Source of the DNA: Shinisaurus crocodilurus
Taxonomy: Eukaryota; Chordata; Lepidosauria; Squamata; Shinisauridae
Assembly: GCA_021292165.1 (NCBI GenBank)
Contig: CM037877.1
Span: 85,095,691-85,159,690, forward strand
Direction: 5' to 3'
DNA length: 64,000 bases
Shown here: in pieces, positions 12,071 through 22,379 of the stretch
How positions within the stretch are numbered: position 1 is the stretch's first letter
Layout of the letters: each line of letters begins with the position of its first letter
Program-made: the position numbers and the translations under genes
The notes under the pieces: model-generated
Database searches by the model: none
What the model was told of the DNA's origin: nothing
What the model saw: the letters and a program-made list of their open reading frames with translations, nothing else

Positions 12071-12344
12071 ATTTGTAATGCTTGGTTGCAAGCCATTGCT
12101 TTATTTGCAAGGAAACCTTCTGTTCTGACTGTTGCAGAACAAGCCTGCCTAGCCCTAGCCTCAACAGGCCATAGATTCACAGATAATACACTTATCCAAA
12201 ATTACACCACCAGGATACTGGATTCCAAATCTGTTGGCTTTTTAACAGAGAGTAGTGATGTAGCAGATGCCTGAATAAGGAGCAGGGGGCAACCAAGTGG
12301 AGCGTGCACACTCAGCATCCCCACTTAATGGTCACGGGCATTAT

Positions 12345-12376
12345 TGCTGGAACAAACATCATTGTTTGTTCCAGCA
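12345..12376. repeat. Perfect 14-bp hairpin with 4-nt loop
   Basis: TGCTGGAACAAACA is followed by TCAT and then TGTTTGTTCCAGCA. It lies in otherwise unannotated DNA and may be the core of an old MITE. Confidence 0.9.
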
Positions 12377-13383
12377 GTGTCTGCTGGGTGTGGCAAGTTA
12401 AACTGGAGGCTTCCATTCATTCAAGATGGCTGTAATGAGCAGACAGAACTAATGTGAACTATATAAAAATACTTTTCTACCGAAACATGTTCTGAAGCTA
12501 AGAGGTGTTACAACCACAAAAACTGCTCCCCAACAAACAAGCGATTGGGGCAATATTTTGAGTGACTAAAAGATAAGGCAAAGTAAAATATATTTATGCA
12601 CAAAAAATCACAACAACTAATGTGCAGGGCTCAATGGATACTCAGGGGTCTGGGTTGGTCTTGTGAGCCAAGGCAAAAGCTATGATTGCTTGCTTGATAG
12701 GCAGAGAGCTAGTGAGCAAGCAGGCAGTGGTATCAACTGCTCTTCCTTCTCGCCACCACAGCTGTCTGGGCCAAAGTGAGAGGCGGGTGAACAAGCAGGA
12801 TGCAGTGGTGAAGAGTGGGCCCCTGCTGGGGTGCGGGCCCTCCGCTGGCGCCCTGCCCTGCCTGACCGTGACGTTGGCCCTGCCTCCATCCATCACATGC
12901 AGGGCCCACACACCACAGCAGGCCCTTAGCCACAGTAAATCCCTGTGTAGTTTCTTCCTGCTAGTTTAGGAAATAGCGGGATCTGAAGCCATTTCAAAAC
13001 TTTTAATGCCTTCAAATCATACAGCTGACAGAACAAATAGTGCTGAGTGCCTGACAAGAGTTTAAATCTCCCAAGCGTGCCACAGTCATTCTTTTGCTAC
13101 AGTCCTTTTCTTACCTCCAATTATAGTTGTCAGCTATGACTTCAAAACATCCAAACTCTCCACCACACATTTTGATAGATGAAAGCATTCCCCCCCCCCC
13201 CGTAGCTTACAAGGAAGCCTCTCTCTTTCATTTGTCATCTACATTTTTTTTCCACGTTAAAGGGATACCGGTATTATTGGCTCCTCCTATAATTAGGTGA
13301 TTCGTTACAAATTACGGAACAAAAATGTTCTGTAAGTCTCTAAGTCTCAATGCTAGGCAATTTAACTTACTGCACATGCTTTG
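12377..13383. other. Non-coding, moderately GC-rich at 12690-12900
   Basis: Open frames on both strands at 12640-12970 overlap one another and show no domain; the local GC content explains them. A run of 13 C lies at 13189-13201. Confidence 0.5.
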
Positions 13384-13510
13384 GGGCACAATCCTACACA
13401 CATTTAGAGAGAAAAAAGTCCTATAGCTCCTAGAGCCAGCGATGATAGCTGGGGAATGCTGGGAACTGTAGGCCTCTTTTCTGTCTAAACATGCATAGGA
13501 TCGTGCCCTT
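13384..13510. repeat. Foldback MITE
   Basis: GGCACAATCCTACACAC at the left mirrors ATGCATAGGATCGTGCCC at the right, with AAAAGTCCTATAGCTCC arms inside. A sister copy lies in FXN intron 4 at 37932-38039. Confidence 0.75.
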
Positions 13511-13565
13511 AATGTTCTTTGCAAATTAACCAGTGCAAATGTTTTTCCCACCATCACATAGATTG

Positions 13566-13864
13566 GCCTGGTTTGCAGGTACTGTAATGACAACTCAGAG
13601 TATGGGGTGAGTTTGGGTTGTTGTTGAATCTTGAGATGTTGTTACGTGGGAACCCTGCACTATGGTTTAACTATGGGCTGTTAACCACCAACAACCCAGG
13701 AAGAGATCTCATGGTTTGTTTTGGGTTGTGAACTCTGGGTGGTTCACGGTTAACAACCCATAGTTAAACCATAGTGCAGGGTTCACATGTAATGACAACC
13801 CACAATTCAACAACAACCCATACTCCACCCACACTCTGGGTTGTCATTACGTGTGAACCAGGCA
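13566..13864. repeat. Foldback MITE, about 300 bp
   Basis: Left TGTAATGACAACTCAGAGTA mirrors the right arm (GTAATGACAACCCAGAGTGT inverted). Internal arms CACTATGGTTTAACTATGGG are also inverted around a centre near 13710. Confidence 0.85.
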
Positions 13865-13876
13865 ACTGAATCCAAG

Positions 13877-14285
13877 TAGTTATTTATTATTTTATTTATT
13901 ATATTTTTAAATTGCCCATCTGGCCGGCCACCCGGCCGCCCTGGGCAATGTACAATAATTAAAATACAATAAAACACAATTAAAACTACATTAAAACATA
14001 ATTAAAACACAATTAAAAATATAAGTTTTGTTTTTTTAAACCTAACCCACCCCATATTCCCGCCTGAAAAGCCATGTTTTTAAAGCCCAGTGGAAGTTCA
14101 TCAAGGAGGGGGCATGACGAAGGTCACTGGGGAGGGAGTTCCATAACTTGGGGGCCGCCACAGAGAAGGCCCTCTTCCTAGTCCCCACCAGCCTGGCTGC
14201 TCTGGCTGATGAGATAAGGAGAAGGCCGTCTGTGGTAGACCTTGTTGAGTGGCCTACCTGATGTTGCTGGAGGCGCTCCAGCAAA
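13877..14285 (-). mobile_element. L2-like LINE 3' end, reversed
   Basis: The minus strand encodes the last codons of a LINE RT protein, including [20 protein letters not shown] and LKTWLFRREYGVG, then an AT-rich tail with GGGCGGCCGGGTGGCCGGCC-type sequence. The same end is found at 53050-53335 in plus orientation. Confidence 0.85.
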
Positions 14286-14302
14286 TAAGTAGTAGCTTAT
14301 TT

Positions 14303-14465
14303 GCAAACATATGAAGCTGTCTTCAACTGAACTGAGGCCTGTGACCTGCTTAGTATTGTCTCAGCTATAAGTGGCAGCTGCTCTCCACTTGAGGCCTGAC
14401 CCTATTAGCTGAGATCTGTTTAACAGGACCTTATGCTTTCTGTATGCAAAGCATCCAAGTCCCAA
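14303..14465 (-). mobile_element. tRNA-derived SINE, diverged, reversed
   Basis: The minus strand reads TTTGCATACAGAAAGCATAA and later CTGAGACAATACTAAGCAGG. It is a worn relative of the SINE at 49215-49405, with the typical 3' end before GCTTCATATG. Confidence 0.55.
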
Positions 14466-14925
14466 ATGTAATTTGGGTGGCCAAGTTGGTGGGGGGGCAA
14501 CACACATACCACAATCCTATCCCAGACATACGATATCATGAGTCCCGTGGGGGGGAAGTTTATATTTTAATTCTGAAATTACATTTTCTACATTTCTGAA
14601 CTCATACCATGGCCCATACTGGGGGGTTTGTTTTGTTTTTTTACCATGCCCCACCCTCCACACCTTTTTTTGCTATTTTTATTTAGAAGAACATCAAACC
14701 CTGAAGAAGAGTCCTATAAAGTTTGCTGGCTATTTTGTAACTGTGTGGCTGGTCCTGATAAGGTTATTATCCTGTCAGTGTTTTGACTGGGGTGCAGAAT
14801 CTCTTTCAACCCAAGGGCCAAATTGCGGAGAAGCTCCTTGGGTGAGCATTCCAGTGGTGAGCAGGGCCAAAGGCAAAAGGGGCGAGGCCAAAAATACCAG
14901 CATAGTTTAGCTTAAAGCTCTTACT

Positions 14926-16900
14926 ATCATAGAATCATAGAATCATAGAAAAGTAGAGTTGGAAGGGGCCTACAAGGCCATCGAGTCCAACCCCCTGCTC
15001 AATGCAGGAATCTAGGTCAAAGCATCTCTGACAGATGTCTGTCCAGCTGCACCTTGAATGCCTCCAGAGTGGGAGAGCCCACAACCTCCCTAGGTAGTTG
15101 ATTCCATTGTCTTATTGCTCTGACAGTCAGGAAATTTTTCCTGATGTTTAGGTGGAATCTAGGTTCCTGTAACTTGAGCCCATTATTCCGTGTCCTGCAA
15201 ACTGGGATGAACGAGAAGAGATCTTTGCCCTCCTCTGTGTGACATCCCTTCAAATACTGGAAGAGTGCGATCATATCTCCCCTCAGTCTCCTCTTCTGAA
15301 GGCTAAACATGCCCAGTTCTTTCAGTCTCTCCTCATAGGGCCTTGTTTCCAGTCCCTTTATCATCCTTGTTGCCCTCCTCTGAACCCTCTCCAGTTTGTC
15401 TATGTCCTTCTTAAAGTGAGGTGCCCAGAACTGGACGCAGTACTCAAGATGAGGCCTAACCAGTGCCGAGTAAAGGGGAATTATCACTTCCTGCGATTTG
15501 GAAGCTATACTTCTATTAATACAGCCCAAAATTGCATTTGCCTTCTTTGCAGCCACATCGCATTGCTGGCTCATATTCAGTTTGTGATCTACCACAATTC
15601 CAAGATCCTTCTCACTTGTAGTATTGTTGAGCCAAGTGTCCCCCATTCTGTAACTCTGCATTTGGTTTCCTCTCCCTAGGTGCAGCACTTGGCATTTATC
15701 CCTATTAAATTTCATTCTGTTGTTTTCGGCCCAGCGCTCCAGCCTATCGAGGTCACTTTGAATTTTGTTTCTGTCTTCCAGAGTATTAGCTGTTCCACCC
15801 AACTTTGTGTCATCTGCAAATTTGATAAGCATTCCCTGTACCTCCTGATCCAAGTCATTAATAAAAATGTTGAAGAGCACCGGGCCCAGGACCGAGCCCT
15901 GTGGTACCCCGCTCGTTACCTCTCCCCAGTTTGAGAAGGAACCATTGATAAGCACTCTTTGAGTCTGATTCTGTAGCCAATTGTGGATCCACCTGATAGT
16001 TGTTCCATCTAGCCCACACTTAGCTAGCTTACTAATCAGGATATCATGAGGCACTTTGTCGAAAGCTTTGCTGAAGTCCAGATATATAATGTCCACAGCA
16101 TTCCCACAGTCCACAAGGGAGGTTACCCGATCAAAAAATGAGATCAGATTAGTCTGACAGGATTTGTTCTTGACAAATCCATGCTGGCTTCTAGTAATCA
16201 CTGCATTGTTTTCAAGGTGCTTGCAGACTGACTGCTTTATAATCTGCTCCAAAATCTTCCCGGGGATTGATGTCAGACTGACTGGCCTATAGTTCCCAGG
16301 TTCCTCCTTCTTGCCCTTTTTGAAGATGGGAACAACATTTGCCCTCCTCCAGTCGTCTGGCACTTCACCTGTCCTCCATGATTTCTCAAAGATAATAGAC
16401 AGTGGTTCTGAGAGTTCTTCTGCCAGTTCCTTTATTACTCTAGGATGCAGCTCATCAGGCCCTGGAGATTTAAACTCGTTCAGAGTAATCAGGTGCTCCT
16501 TGACCATTTGCCTATCAATCTCAAGCTGCAATCCTGCCCCTTCAGTCTGCACTTCAGGTTTGCCAGGGGGGTCATAGACCCTCTTTTGGGAGAAGACCGA
16601 GCTGAAGTAGGAATTGAACACTTCTGCCTTTTCTTTGTCTTCTGTTATCAATTTGCCATCCTCATTGCGTAGTTGAACCACCAGTTCTTTCTTCTGTCTT
16701 TTACTGTGCATGTATCTGAAGAAAGCTTTTTTGTTGCTTTTAGCATTCCTCGCTAACCTTAGCTCATTCTCAGCTTTAGCCTTCCTGACACTATTCCTGC
16801 AGTTCTGTGCTACCTGCCTGTACTCTTCCCTTGTAGCCTGTCCTTCCTTCCACTTCCTATACGTGTCCTTTTTTGTTACTATCAGTAACAAAACTTTTCC
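14926..16900 (-). mobile_element. CR1 LINE, 5'-truncated, with CR1 tail
   Basis: The 3' end has the CR1 signature on the minus strand: GAGTCCAACTCC-type sequence in reverse (GGCCATCGAGTCCAACCCCC on plus) and a TCTATGATTC octamer tail at 14926-14950. It contains the RT frame described separately and ends upstream at about 16900 without the endonuclease region, as expected for 5' truncation during target-primed reverse transcription. Confidence 0.93.
15017..16891 (-). CDS. CR1 ORF2 fragment: reverse transcriptase, 624 codons open
   Basis: The frame encodes the reverse transcriptase of a CR1 LINE. Visible blocks in order are FKSPGPDELHPRVIKEL (about 137), VPDDWRRANVVPIFKKG (about 175), NYRPVSLTSIPGKILEQII (about 200), SQHGFVKNKSCQTNLISF (about 235), YLDFSKAFDKVPHD (about 270, catalytic Asp), SGVPQGSVLGPVLFNIFINDL-type block (about 330), FADDTKLGG (about 358, the catalytic Asp pair) and the C-terminal NQLPREVVGSPTLEAFK. 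The upstream endonuclease domain is missing. No stop or frameshift interrupts the frame, so the copy is relatively young, but it cannot be autonomous. It has no host role that can be inferred. Confidence 0.93.
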   Translation of the reverse strand: MLLIVTKKDTYRKWKEGQATREEYRQVAQNCRNSVRKAKAENELRLARNAKSNKKAFFRYMHSKRQKKELVVQLRNEDGKLITEDKEKAEVFNSYFSSVFSQKRVYDPPGKPEVQTEGAGLQLEIDRQMVKEHLITLNEFKSPGPDELHPRVIKELAEELSEPLSIIFEKSWRTGEVPDDWRRANVVPIFKKGKKEEPGNYRPVSLTSIPGKILEQIIKQSVCKHLENNAVITRSQHGFVKNKSCQTNLISFFDRVTSLVDCGNAVDIIYLDFSKAFDKVPHDILISKLAKCGLDGTTIRWIHNWLQNQTQRVLINGSFSNWGEVTSGVPQGSVLGPVLFNIFINDLDQEVQGMLIKFADDTKLGGTANTLEDRNKIQSDLDRLERWAENNRMKFNRDKCQVLHLGRGNQMQSYRMGDTWLNNTTSEKDLGIVVDHKLNMSQQCDVAAKKANAILGCINRSIASKSQEVIIPLYSALVRPHLEYCVQFWAPHFKKDIDKLERVQRRATRMIKGLETRPYEERLKELGMFSLQKRRLRGDMIALFQYLKGCHTEEGKDLFSFIPVCRTRNNGLKLQEPRFHLNIRKNFLTVRAIRQWNQLPREVVGSPTLEAFKVQLDRHLSEML

Positions 16901-18580
16901 AGAGGCATTTCAGAATTTCCAGAGGCTTTTAGAATTGGGGGGAGGGGGAATGTGCAAAAGCTGGGAAACCAAGGGAGTGGCGGGGATGGGGTGTGGCCAT
17001 CTGCAGAATGCTGGTGTGCTGGATTGTGACCTCAGGAGGGCCAGATTTGGCCATGGACCTGAAGTGCTGCACCCCTGGACTATTAGAATAGACCAATGTG
17101 GTTGCAAACGTTTTCTAAAGAGACCAATTCTCTTCAAACCTTTATTGTTCTGGCCTTTTTCATTGCAAAATCATGAATTCTCCCCTCAAAGTCAATTTCT
17201 CTTGCAAGTTCACCCTTAATGGACAAAATAGCTAGCTGGGGTAACTTTTCTTGCCCCATAGTGGAGCACCTGCAGTTTTTGATGTGTGCTAGCTTGCTTA
17301 AACTTCTTCAGCTTCTGCCATCGTCACTGGCAGTGTGGTCTATGCAGGATTTCTCTAAAAATTAGTGTGTGAACTAGACATTTACTCAGATATACTTTGG
17401 GCCTGTAAATTCTGCCAGCAGCACTGGCACCCATATATCAACGGCCCTGATTATTATGCTTCTTTGTCCCTCCTACTAGTCGCACCTATTTACAAGGAAC
17501 TCTAAGTCTGGTAGTTCTTGAGAGTGCATGCCACATAGGGAAACACAAATCTCTCTGCTTCTCAAACTACAAGTCCCAGTTTAACTGCACAAACACATAC
17601 AATCTATTCCAGAGAAGGGCTGGGCCAGCAACTCAGCAGTCAGAACGTTGCTTGTTCTGCTCTAACACTGCTTCTGATTGGCTCCAGCTAGTTTCACAAG
17701 ATCTCAGCAATAAATGCATTATAGATACAGGGAAAGAAGTTTCTATAAATATCTTAAAGCATGATCTACAATTTGACCTCAATTGTTTTCCTTGTGGTAA
17801 TGGTGTTGCAATCTAGACCAGGCCTCCTGGATATCTGAGCCCCTAAAGTGTACACACAAACACACCCCGCCACTTCGTGGCTGAAGGCATATGCTCTATC
17901 ACTGAGCTATACCTCTTTCCTTCTGAGCATACTAGTATCCCAAGGGTTACTAAACCTCCAGAATATTTTAACAACTGCCTAGAGATTAACAGTGCAGAGA
18001 TTAACAGAAGGAAGCAGAAATCATTCTACCAGGAATCTGTGGGTAGGATTCTATGATCTGAGGAACTGCCTAGTAAACACTAGACGTTTGAGTAATAAAG
18101 TACCCAACAATTATTTAGAAGGATTCTCAAATGGCTGGAACACACAGTCATTTCAATACAGCTCTAGCAATGACATCTGATCAGCTGCACTCATTCAGAT
18201 GCATATCTGAATGAAAGTAATGTAATGCATATCTGAAATACCGTACATCTAGCTGTGGAAACAAAGCCAAAGATCTGCTAGTGGATTCTGGGAAACCGGC
18301 ACACGGCCTCGCTCCAAGATCTGGCTGGCAACAAGGGGACTGCACATGGCACTGACGCAAGACGTGCCTTGCTATGGTCAGTACAAGTCAGCCTGACAGA
18401 TGGGCCTAACCTATAGATAATCGCAGTCAGCTGGATGGGCAAAATCTATAGATAAATCTAAACAGAGGAAACCACAAAACCAGCCAGAGTGAGAGAGAAA
18501 CATGCAGATGTAAGGAGTGTGTACATGCAGGCTGCCAGGGCAAGGAAAACTCCACAATAGAAGTACTAACAAGCATGACA
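16901..18580. other. Non-coding, with a fragment of a tRNA-derived SINE
   Basis: At 17870-17920 the minus strand shows GCTCAGTGATAGAGCATATG, the head of a tRNA-derived SINE. The remainder holds no recognised gene or element. Confidence 0.55.
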
Positions 18581-19020
18581 CTATGCTCAACATCTGGGGC
18601 CCTCCTCCGACTGCCACCTCCAAGGGAGGCTCGGTTGGTGGCAACAAGGAGGAGGGCCTCCTCAGTGGTAGCCCCCCAATTGTGGAATAAGCTCCCCACT
18701 GAGGCCCACCTGGCGCCAACTATACTATCTTTTCGGTGCCAGGTTAAGACTTCCCTCTATGCCAAGGCATTCAATAGTTAAGACCTCAAAATAGCACATG
18801 GGGTAGGTGGGGGGATTGTCACCTGTAGGCTTAGTTTTATAAACTTTTTGTATTGTCATTTTAAACTACGCTTTTACATTTGGTTTTAATCTTTTTAACT
18901 ATATTGTATGTTTTTGTTGTTGGTTTGTATGAAGATTTTATTGTATAAATTGTTGTGAACCGCCCAGAGAGCTTTGGCTGTGGGACAGTATAGAAATGAA
19001 AATAATAATAACAACAACAA
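18580..19020 (+). mobile_element. L2-like LINE 3' end
   Basis: The plus strand encodes the C-terminal RT tail (ASSVVAPQLWNKLPTEAHL) and then an AT-rich 3' UTR ending in GAACCGCCCAGAGAGCTTTG and an AAT/AAC run at 18999-19020. Confidence 0.85.
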
Positions 19021-19313
19021 CGTGCAACTCCTATGTAACCCAAAAAGTATATAAGGGCAAGAGCCCACTGTTCGAGGCTCCACCCTGTTCTGCTTATGTA
19101 TGGAGACATGCAGTGCTTGCATTAAAGAGCTCTTGACCAGTTGATCTGGCTGATCAATTGACCATTTTCGCCCCTTACCACATAGCAAATTATATATGCA
19201 AGGATGCTGGCTCCTACATACAGATTTCATGATCTGGATCAGGGCTTGTGGTTATTGCTCAAAATCAGAGGCAACCATGGCTGCAGCAGTTAATATCCTA
19301 GGACAGGCTAGAG

Positions 19314-19402
19314 CAGTGTTCTCCAACCTTGGGCATGCTGGCTGGGGCATGGTGGGAGTTGTAGGCCAAAAACATCTGGGGACCCAAGGTTGGAGAACAC
19401 TG
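19314..19402. mobile_element. Palindromic hAT MITE, 89 bp, TSD GGCTAGAG
   Basis: The termini CAGTGTTCTCCAACCTTGGG are perfectly inverted at the other end. GGCTAGAG lies at 19306-19313 and 19403-19410. It is the shortest and one of the best-preserved members in the window. Confidence 0.95.
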
Positions 19403-19621
19403 GGCTAGAGAGTCTATCAGCACATTGTTTATGTGAAGAAATATGTATGGTGTGACTCTTTTGATGTTGTGCAAGTGATATCGCTGTTCCACGTGTCACC
19501 TTAGAACCCAGTTTTGGTTTACTGCCTCACTGAGCTTTCAGAGGCAATAGCTTACTCTGTCAGTTACATGAAGGGACCTGAGAAAAATGTGCAGATTATT
19601 TTGTAAAATGTATATGAGTTA

Positions 19622-19669
19622 AGAACATAAGAAGAGACCTACTGGATCAGACCAAACATCCATCTGGTC
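19622..19669 (-). mobile_element. LINE 3' fragment
   Basis: AAGAACATAAGAAGAGACCT followed by GGATCAGACCAAACATCCAT is the same LINE 3' end that begins at 48227 in FXN intron 1. Confidence 0.7.
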
Positions 19670-19808
19670 CAGCAGCACCCAACTGGGTGCCCCCCCAGAT
19701 GTGTTGAACTACCACTCCCATAATCCCCCAGCCAACAGAGCTGTCTGGGGCATTATGGGAGTTGGGAGTCCAACACATCTGGAGGGTGTCGGGTTGGGAA
19801 AGGCTGCT
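19670..19808. mobile_element. Palindromic hAT MITE, diverged
   Basis: CAGATGTGTTGAACTACCAC on the left mirrors GTCCAACACATCTGGAGGGT on the right. Same family as the neighbouring copies, but no clean target duplication because its left edge abuts a LINE fragment. Confidence 0.7.
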
Positions 19809-19827
19809 TTAGACTTTCCTTGTAGAG

Positions 19828-19954
19828 CAGTGTTCTCCAACCTTGGGTCCCCAGATGTTTTTGGCCTACAACTCCCAGCATGCCCCAGCCAGCGTAGCTG
19901 ATGCTGGGAGTTGTAGGCCAAAAACATCTGGGGACCCAAGGTTGGAGAACACTA
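19828..19954. mobile_element. Palindromic hAT MITE, 127 bp, TSD TTGTAGAG
   Basis: Starts CAGTGTTCTCCAACCTTGGG with a nearly perfect inverted partner. TTGTAGAG lies at 19820-19827 and 19955-19962. The two arms of about 57 bp can form one long hairpin. Confidence 0.95.
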
Positions 19955-20389
19955 TTGTAGAGAAAGTGTGCCAACCTCCTGATCACTTTGGTTGCCCTTT
20001 TCTGTACCTTTTCTGCTTCACAATAGGCTGGAGTCAAACCATCCATGAGCAGTGGAATTCTGCTCATGTAACGTTCCTGCTGTAAGAAGAGGATTTTCAT
20101 CAAATCCTCCCCCCCCCCCATAAACACACACACACTGTAGACCCCTGTGCCCCCAAAACGTTGCTCCAGAGGGTTGGGGGGGGGCTCTCCATAATAATGG
20201 AGATGGTTCTGGGAAAAGAAGGAACTGATAAAAATCATATTCTTCCTCCAACATGAGCCACCACTGGATGTTGATCCCTTGGATCTTGAAAGCTCTTCCA
20301 TTCTCAGAAAGGCAAGTCTGCACCCAGTCCAGTATGAGATGGACCAACAGAATTGTACAAAGTATTCCAAATGTAGCCATACCATAGAT

Positions 20390-20525
20390 CAGGGCTCTCC
20401 AACCTTGGGTCCCCAGATGCTGCTGGCCTACAGCTCCCAGCATACCCAGCCAGCATGGCTAATGGCAAGGGATTCTGGGAGCTGTAGTCCAGCAACATCT
20501 GGGGACCCAAGGTTGGAGAGCCCTG
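20390..20525. mobile_element. Palindromic hAT MITE, 136 bp, TSD CCATAGAT
   Basis: The termini are CAGGGCTCTCCAACCTTGGG and its inverse. CCATAGAT lies at 20382-20389 and 20526-20533. Confidence 0.95.
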
Positions 20526-20533
20526 CCATAGAT

Positions 20534-21147
20534 AAAGGGTTGAAGTGCACTGGAAGAGCAATCAAATGAACTTCTCTCTCTTTTTATGAGAATTTTGCCT
20601 TTACCTTAAGTTCTATGCCAAAGTTTGTAGTATTTACAAATTTATTTAGTTTAATCCCAATAGCATATCATTGGATGCTACTTTTCACAGCCCATAAAAA
20701 AGGATTGCCTGAGGTATTACAATATGGGACTCTTCAAAGTGTAACATTTAGAAGTTAGAAAAATAAGCTCAGAGTAGATCAATTATGCTAGCTGAACAAA
20801 GCCCATCCCCAAAACAAAACACAGGTGAGACTGCTATCTTGTACATGGTAAAACATTTAATCATTCCATTTTATGTCATTCTTAACCGTTGATTTGGCAG
20901 CTCTGAGTTGCTTTAAAAAAAACAAAAAACACGCACATTAGCATTGAGAAAAGGAAATGTTCACTAGAATCTTCCATCAGAATTATTTTGGCCCATTTAC
21001 TTATTCAGACTATCCTTAAAAAGCTGAAAGATCAACAAAGTTCAACGCATTTGGGGATTAAATACAAAGGCTGTATGCAATTATCCAATATGTAGGGTAG
21101 GAATGTCAGAGTTGCTACATTTAGTCTGCTTCAACTAATCTTGAAGC
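20534..21147. other. Non-coding, no recognised element
   Basis: AT-rich DNA without a supported gene. Confidence 0.6.
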
Positions 21148-21297
21148 ACAGAACAGAACAAGATGAAAGATTCAGGGCAAGAAAAGAAATAGAAAAGTGG
21201 CCTTGAACATTGGCTTGACCATTGTTTCTGTATATACACTGTATCTGGCAGTCTGCAGTTACAGATAATCTGCTATAACTGCAGTAGAATCAGCGGT
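21148..21297 (+). repeat. Copy A of a local 145-bp direct repeat
   Basis: GAACAGAACAAGATGAAAGA through TGCTATAACTGCAGTAGAAT recurs at 22119-22264 with scattered substitutions and small indels. Confidence 0.85.
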
Positions 21298-21532
21298 CCC
21301 ATTTTTGTTGTTTTGTAGCACCATAATGCAGACAACAACCCTCTAACTACTTTTCTCAGGGTATAATACAACAGAACACACCCTTTAAGAAGAATGCAAG
21401 ACTTTATTCTGTTACAAAAAGGAATGTATGAGTTGTTGTGTTCTAGTTCAGGATTCATCTTCTCTTCCCTACCCATTGAGTTACACCCACCCCCAGAAAC
21501 TTGCACAGACTATTATTTAAAGCAGCTTTCCC

Positions 21533-21627
21533 AAACCTGGTGCCCTCGTGGTGCCAACACATGCTGTCTGGGCATTCTGGGAGTTGTAGTCCAACACATC
21601 TGGAGAGCACCAGGTTGGGGAAGGCTG
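21533..21627. mobile_element. Palindromic hAT MITE, 95 bp
   Basis: The ends CAGCTTTCCCAAACCTGGTG and GGGGAAGGCTG are inverted. Flanks ATTTAAAG and TCTTAAAG agree at 6 of 8 positions. Confidence 0.8.
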
Positions 21628-22118
21628 TCTTAAAGCACTCTGCCAGTTGAAACCCTACTGATGTGGTGCGAATTTGTATGTGGAACCTCTATAGGACTAT
21701 GCATGTGCAAGGCAATTGCCTAACTGGGGTGGGTAATCAGAGTTCTCCCTCAGGACATAGCCAAGATGGTGTCCAGAAAGTCCACCTCCTGGATTACTAA
21801 AGTCAGCACATTCAAAGGGCAAAAACCCTGCTAGTTGCCATCATGTCCACCCCCTAAAATGGGTTAGCAATATTTTAGAAGTTGCCTAGTGAGTTCAGGT
21901 CAATGCGGGGAGTTGAACCAGACCTCTCTGATTGACAGAAAAGCTTCAGGGCCAAACTGGACATGACGTCTGACATGTATAAATGCATGCCTTTTCTGTT
22001 GCTAAAAGCAGCTGCCAGGAGATGCAGCCCTGATCCAGATTAGGCAGCATGGATGTGGGGGGGATCTAACTCTTTCTCCCTTGCCACACCTCCAATCTAA
22101 ATTACCTCTGCTGCTAGA

Positions 22119-22264
22119 ACAGAACAAGATGAAAGATTCAGGGAAAGAAAAGGAAAAGAAAAGTGGCCTTCAACATGGGTGTGACCACTGTTTTTGTATA
22201 TACCCTTTGACAAGTCTGCAGTTACAGATTTGCTATAACTGCAGAAGAATCACCTGGAGCTACT
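22119..22264 (+). repeat. Copy B of a local 145-bp direct repeat
   Basis: Counterpart of 21148-21297, in the same orientation and about 0.97 kb away. Confidence 0.85.
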
Positions 22265-22379
22265 ATTATCTGTAGAAGGGGAAATGTACAGGCACAATAT
22301 GGATGCTTGTATGTTTGCCTGGGTATTCAGATCTGCCAAGGGGGCTCTCCTCTGCATTCCACTGTTGGGAGCTGTATAT

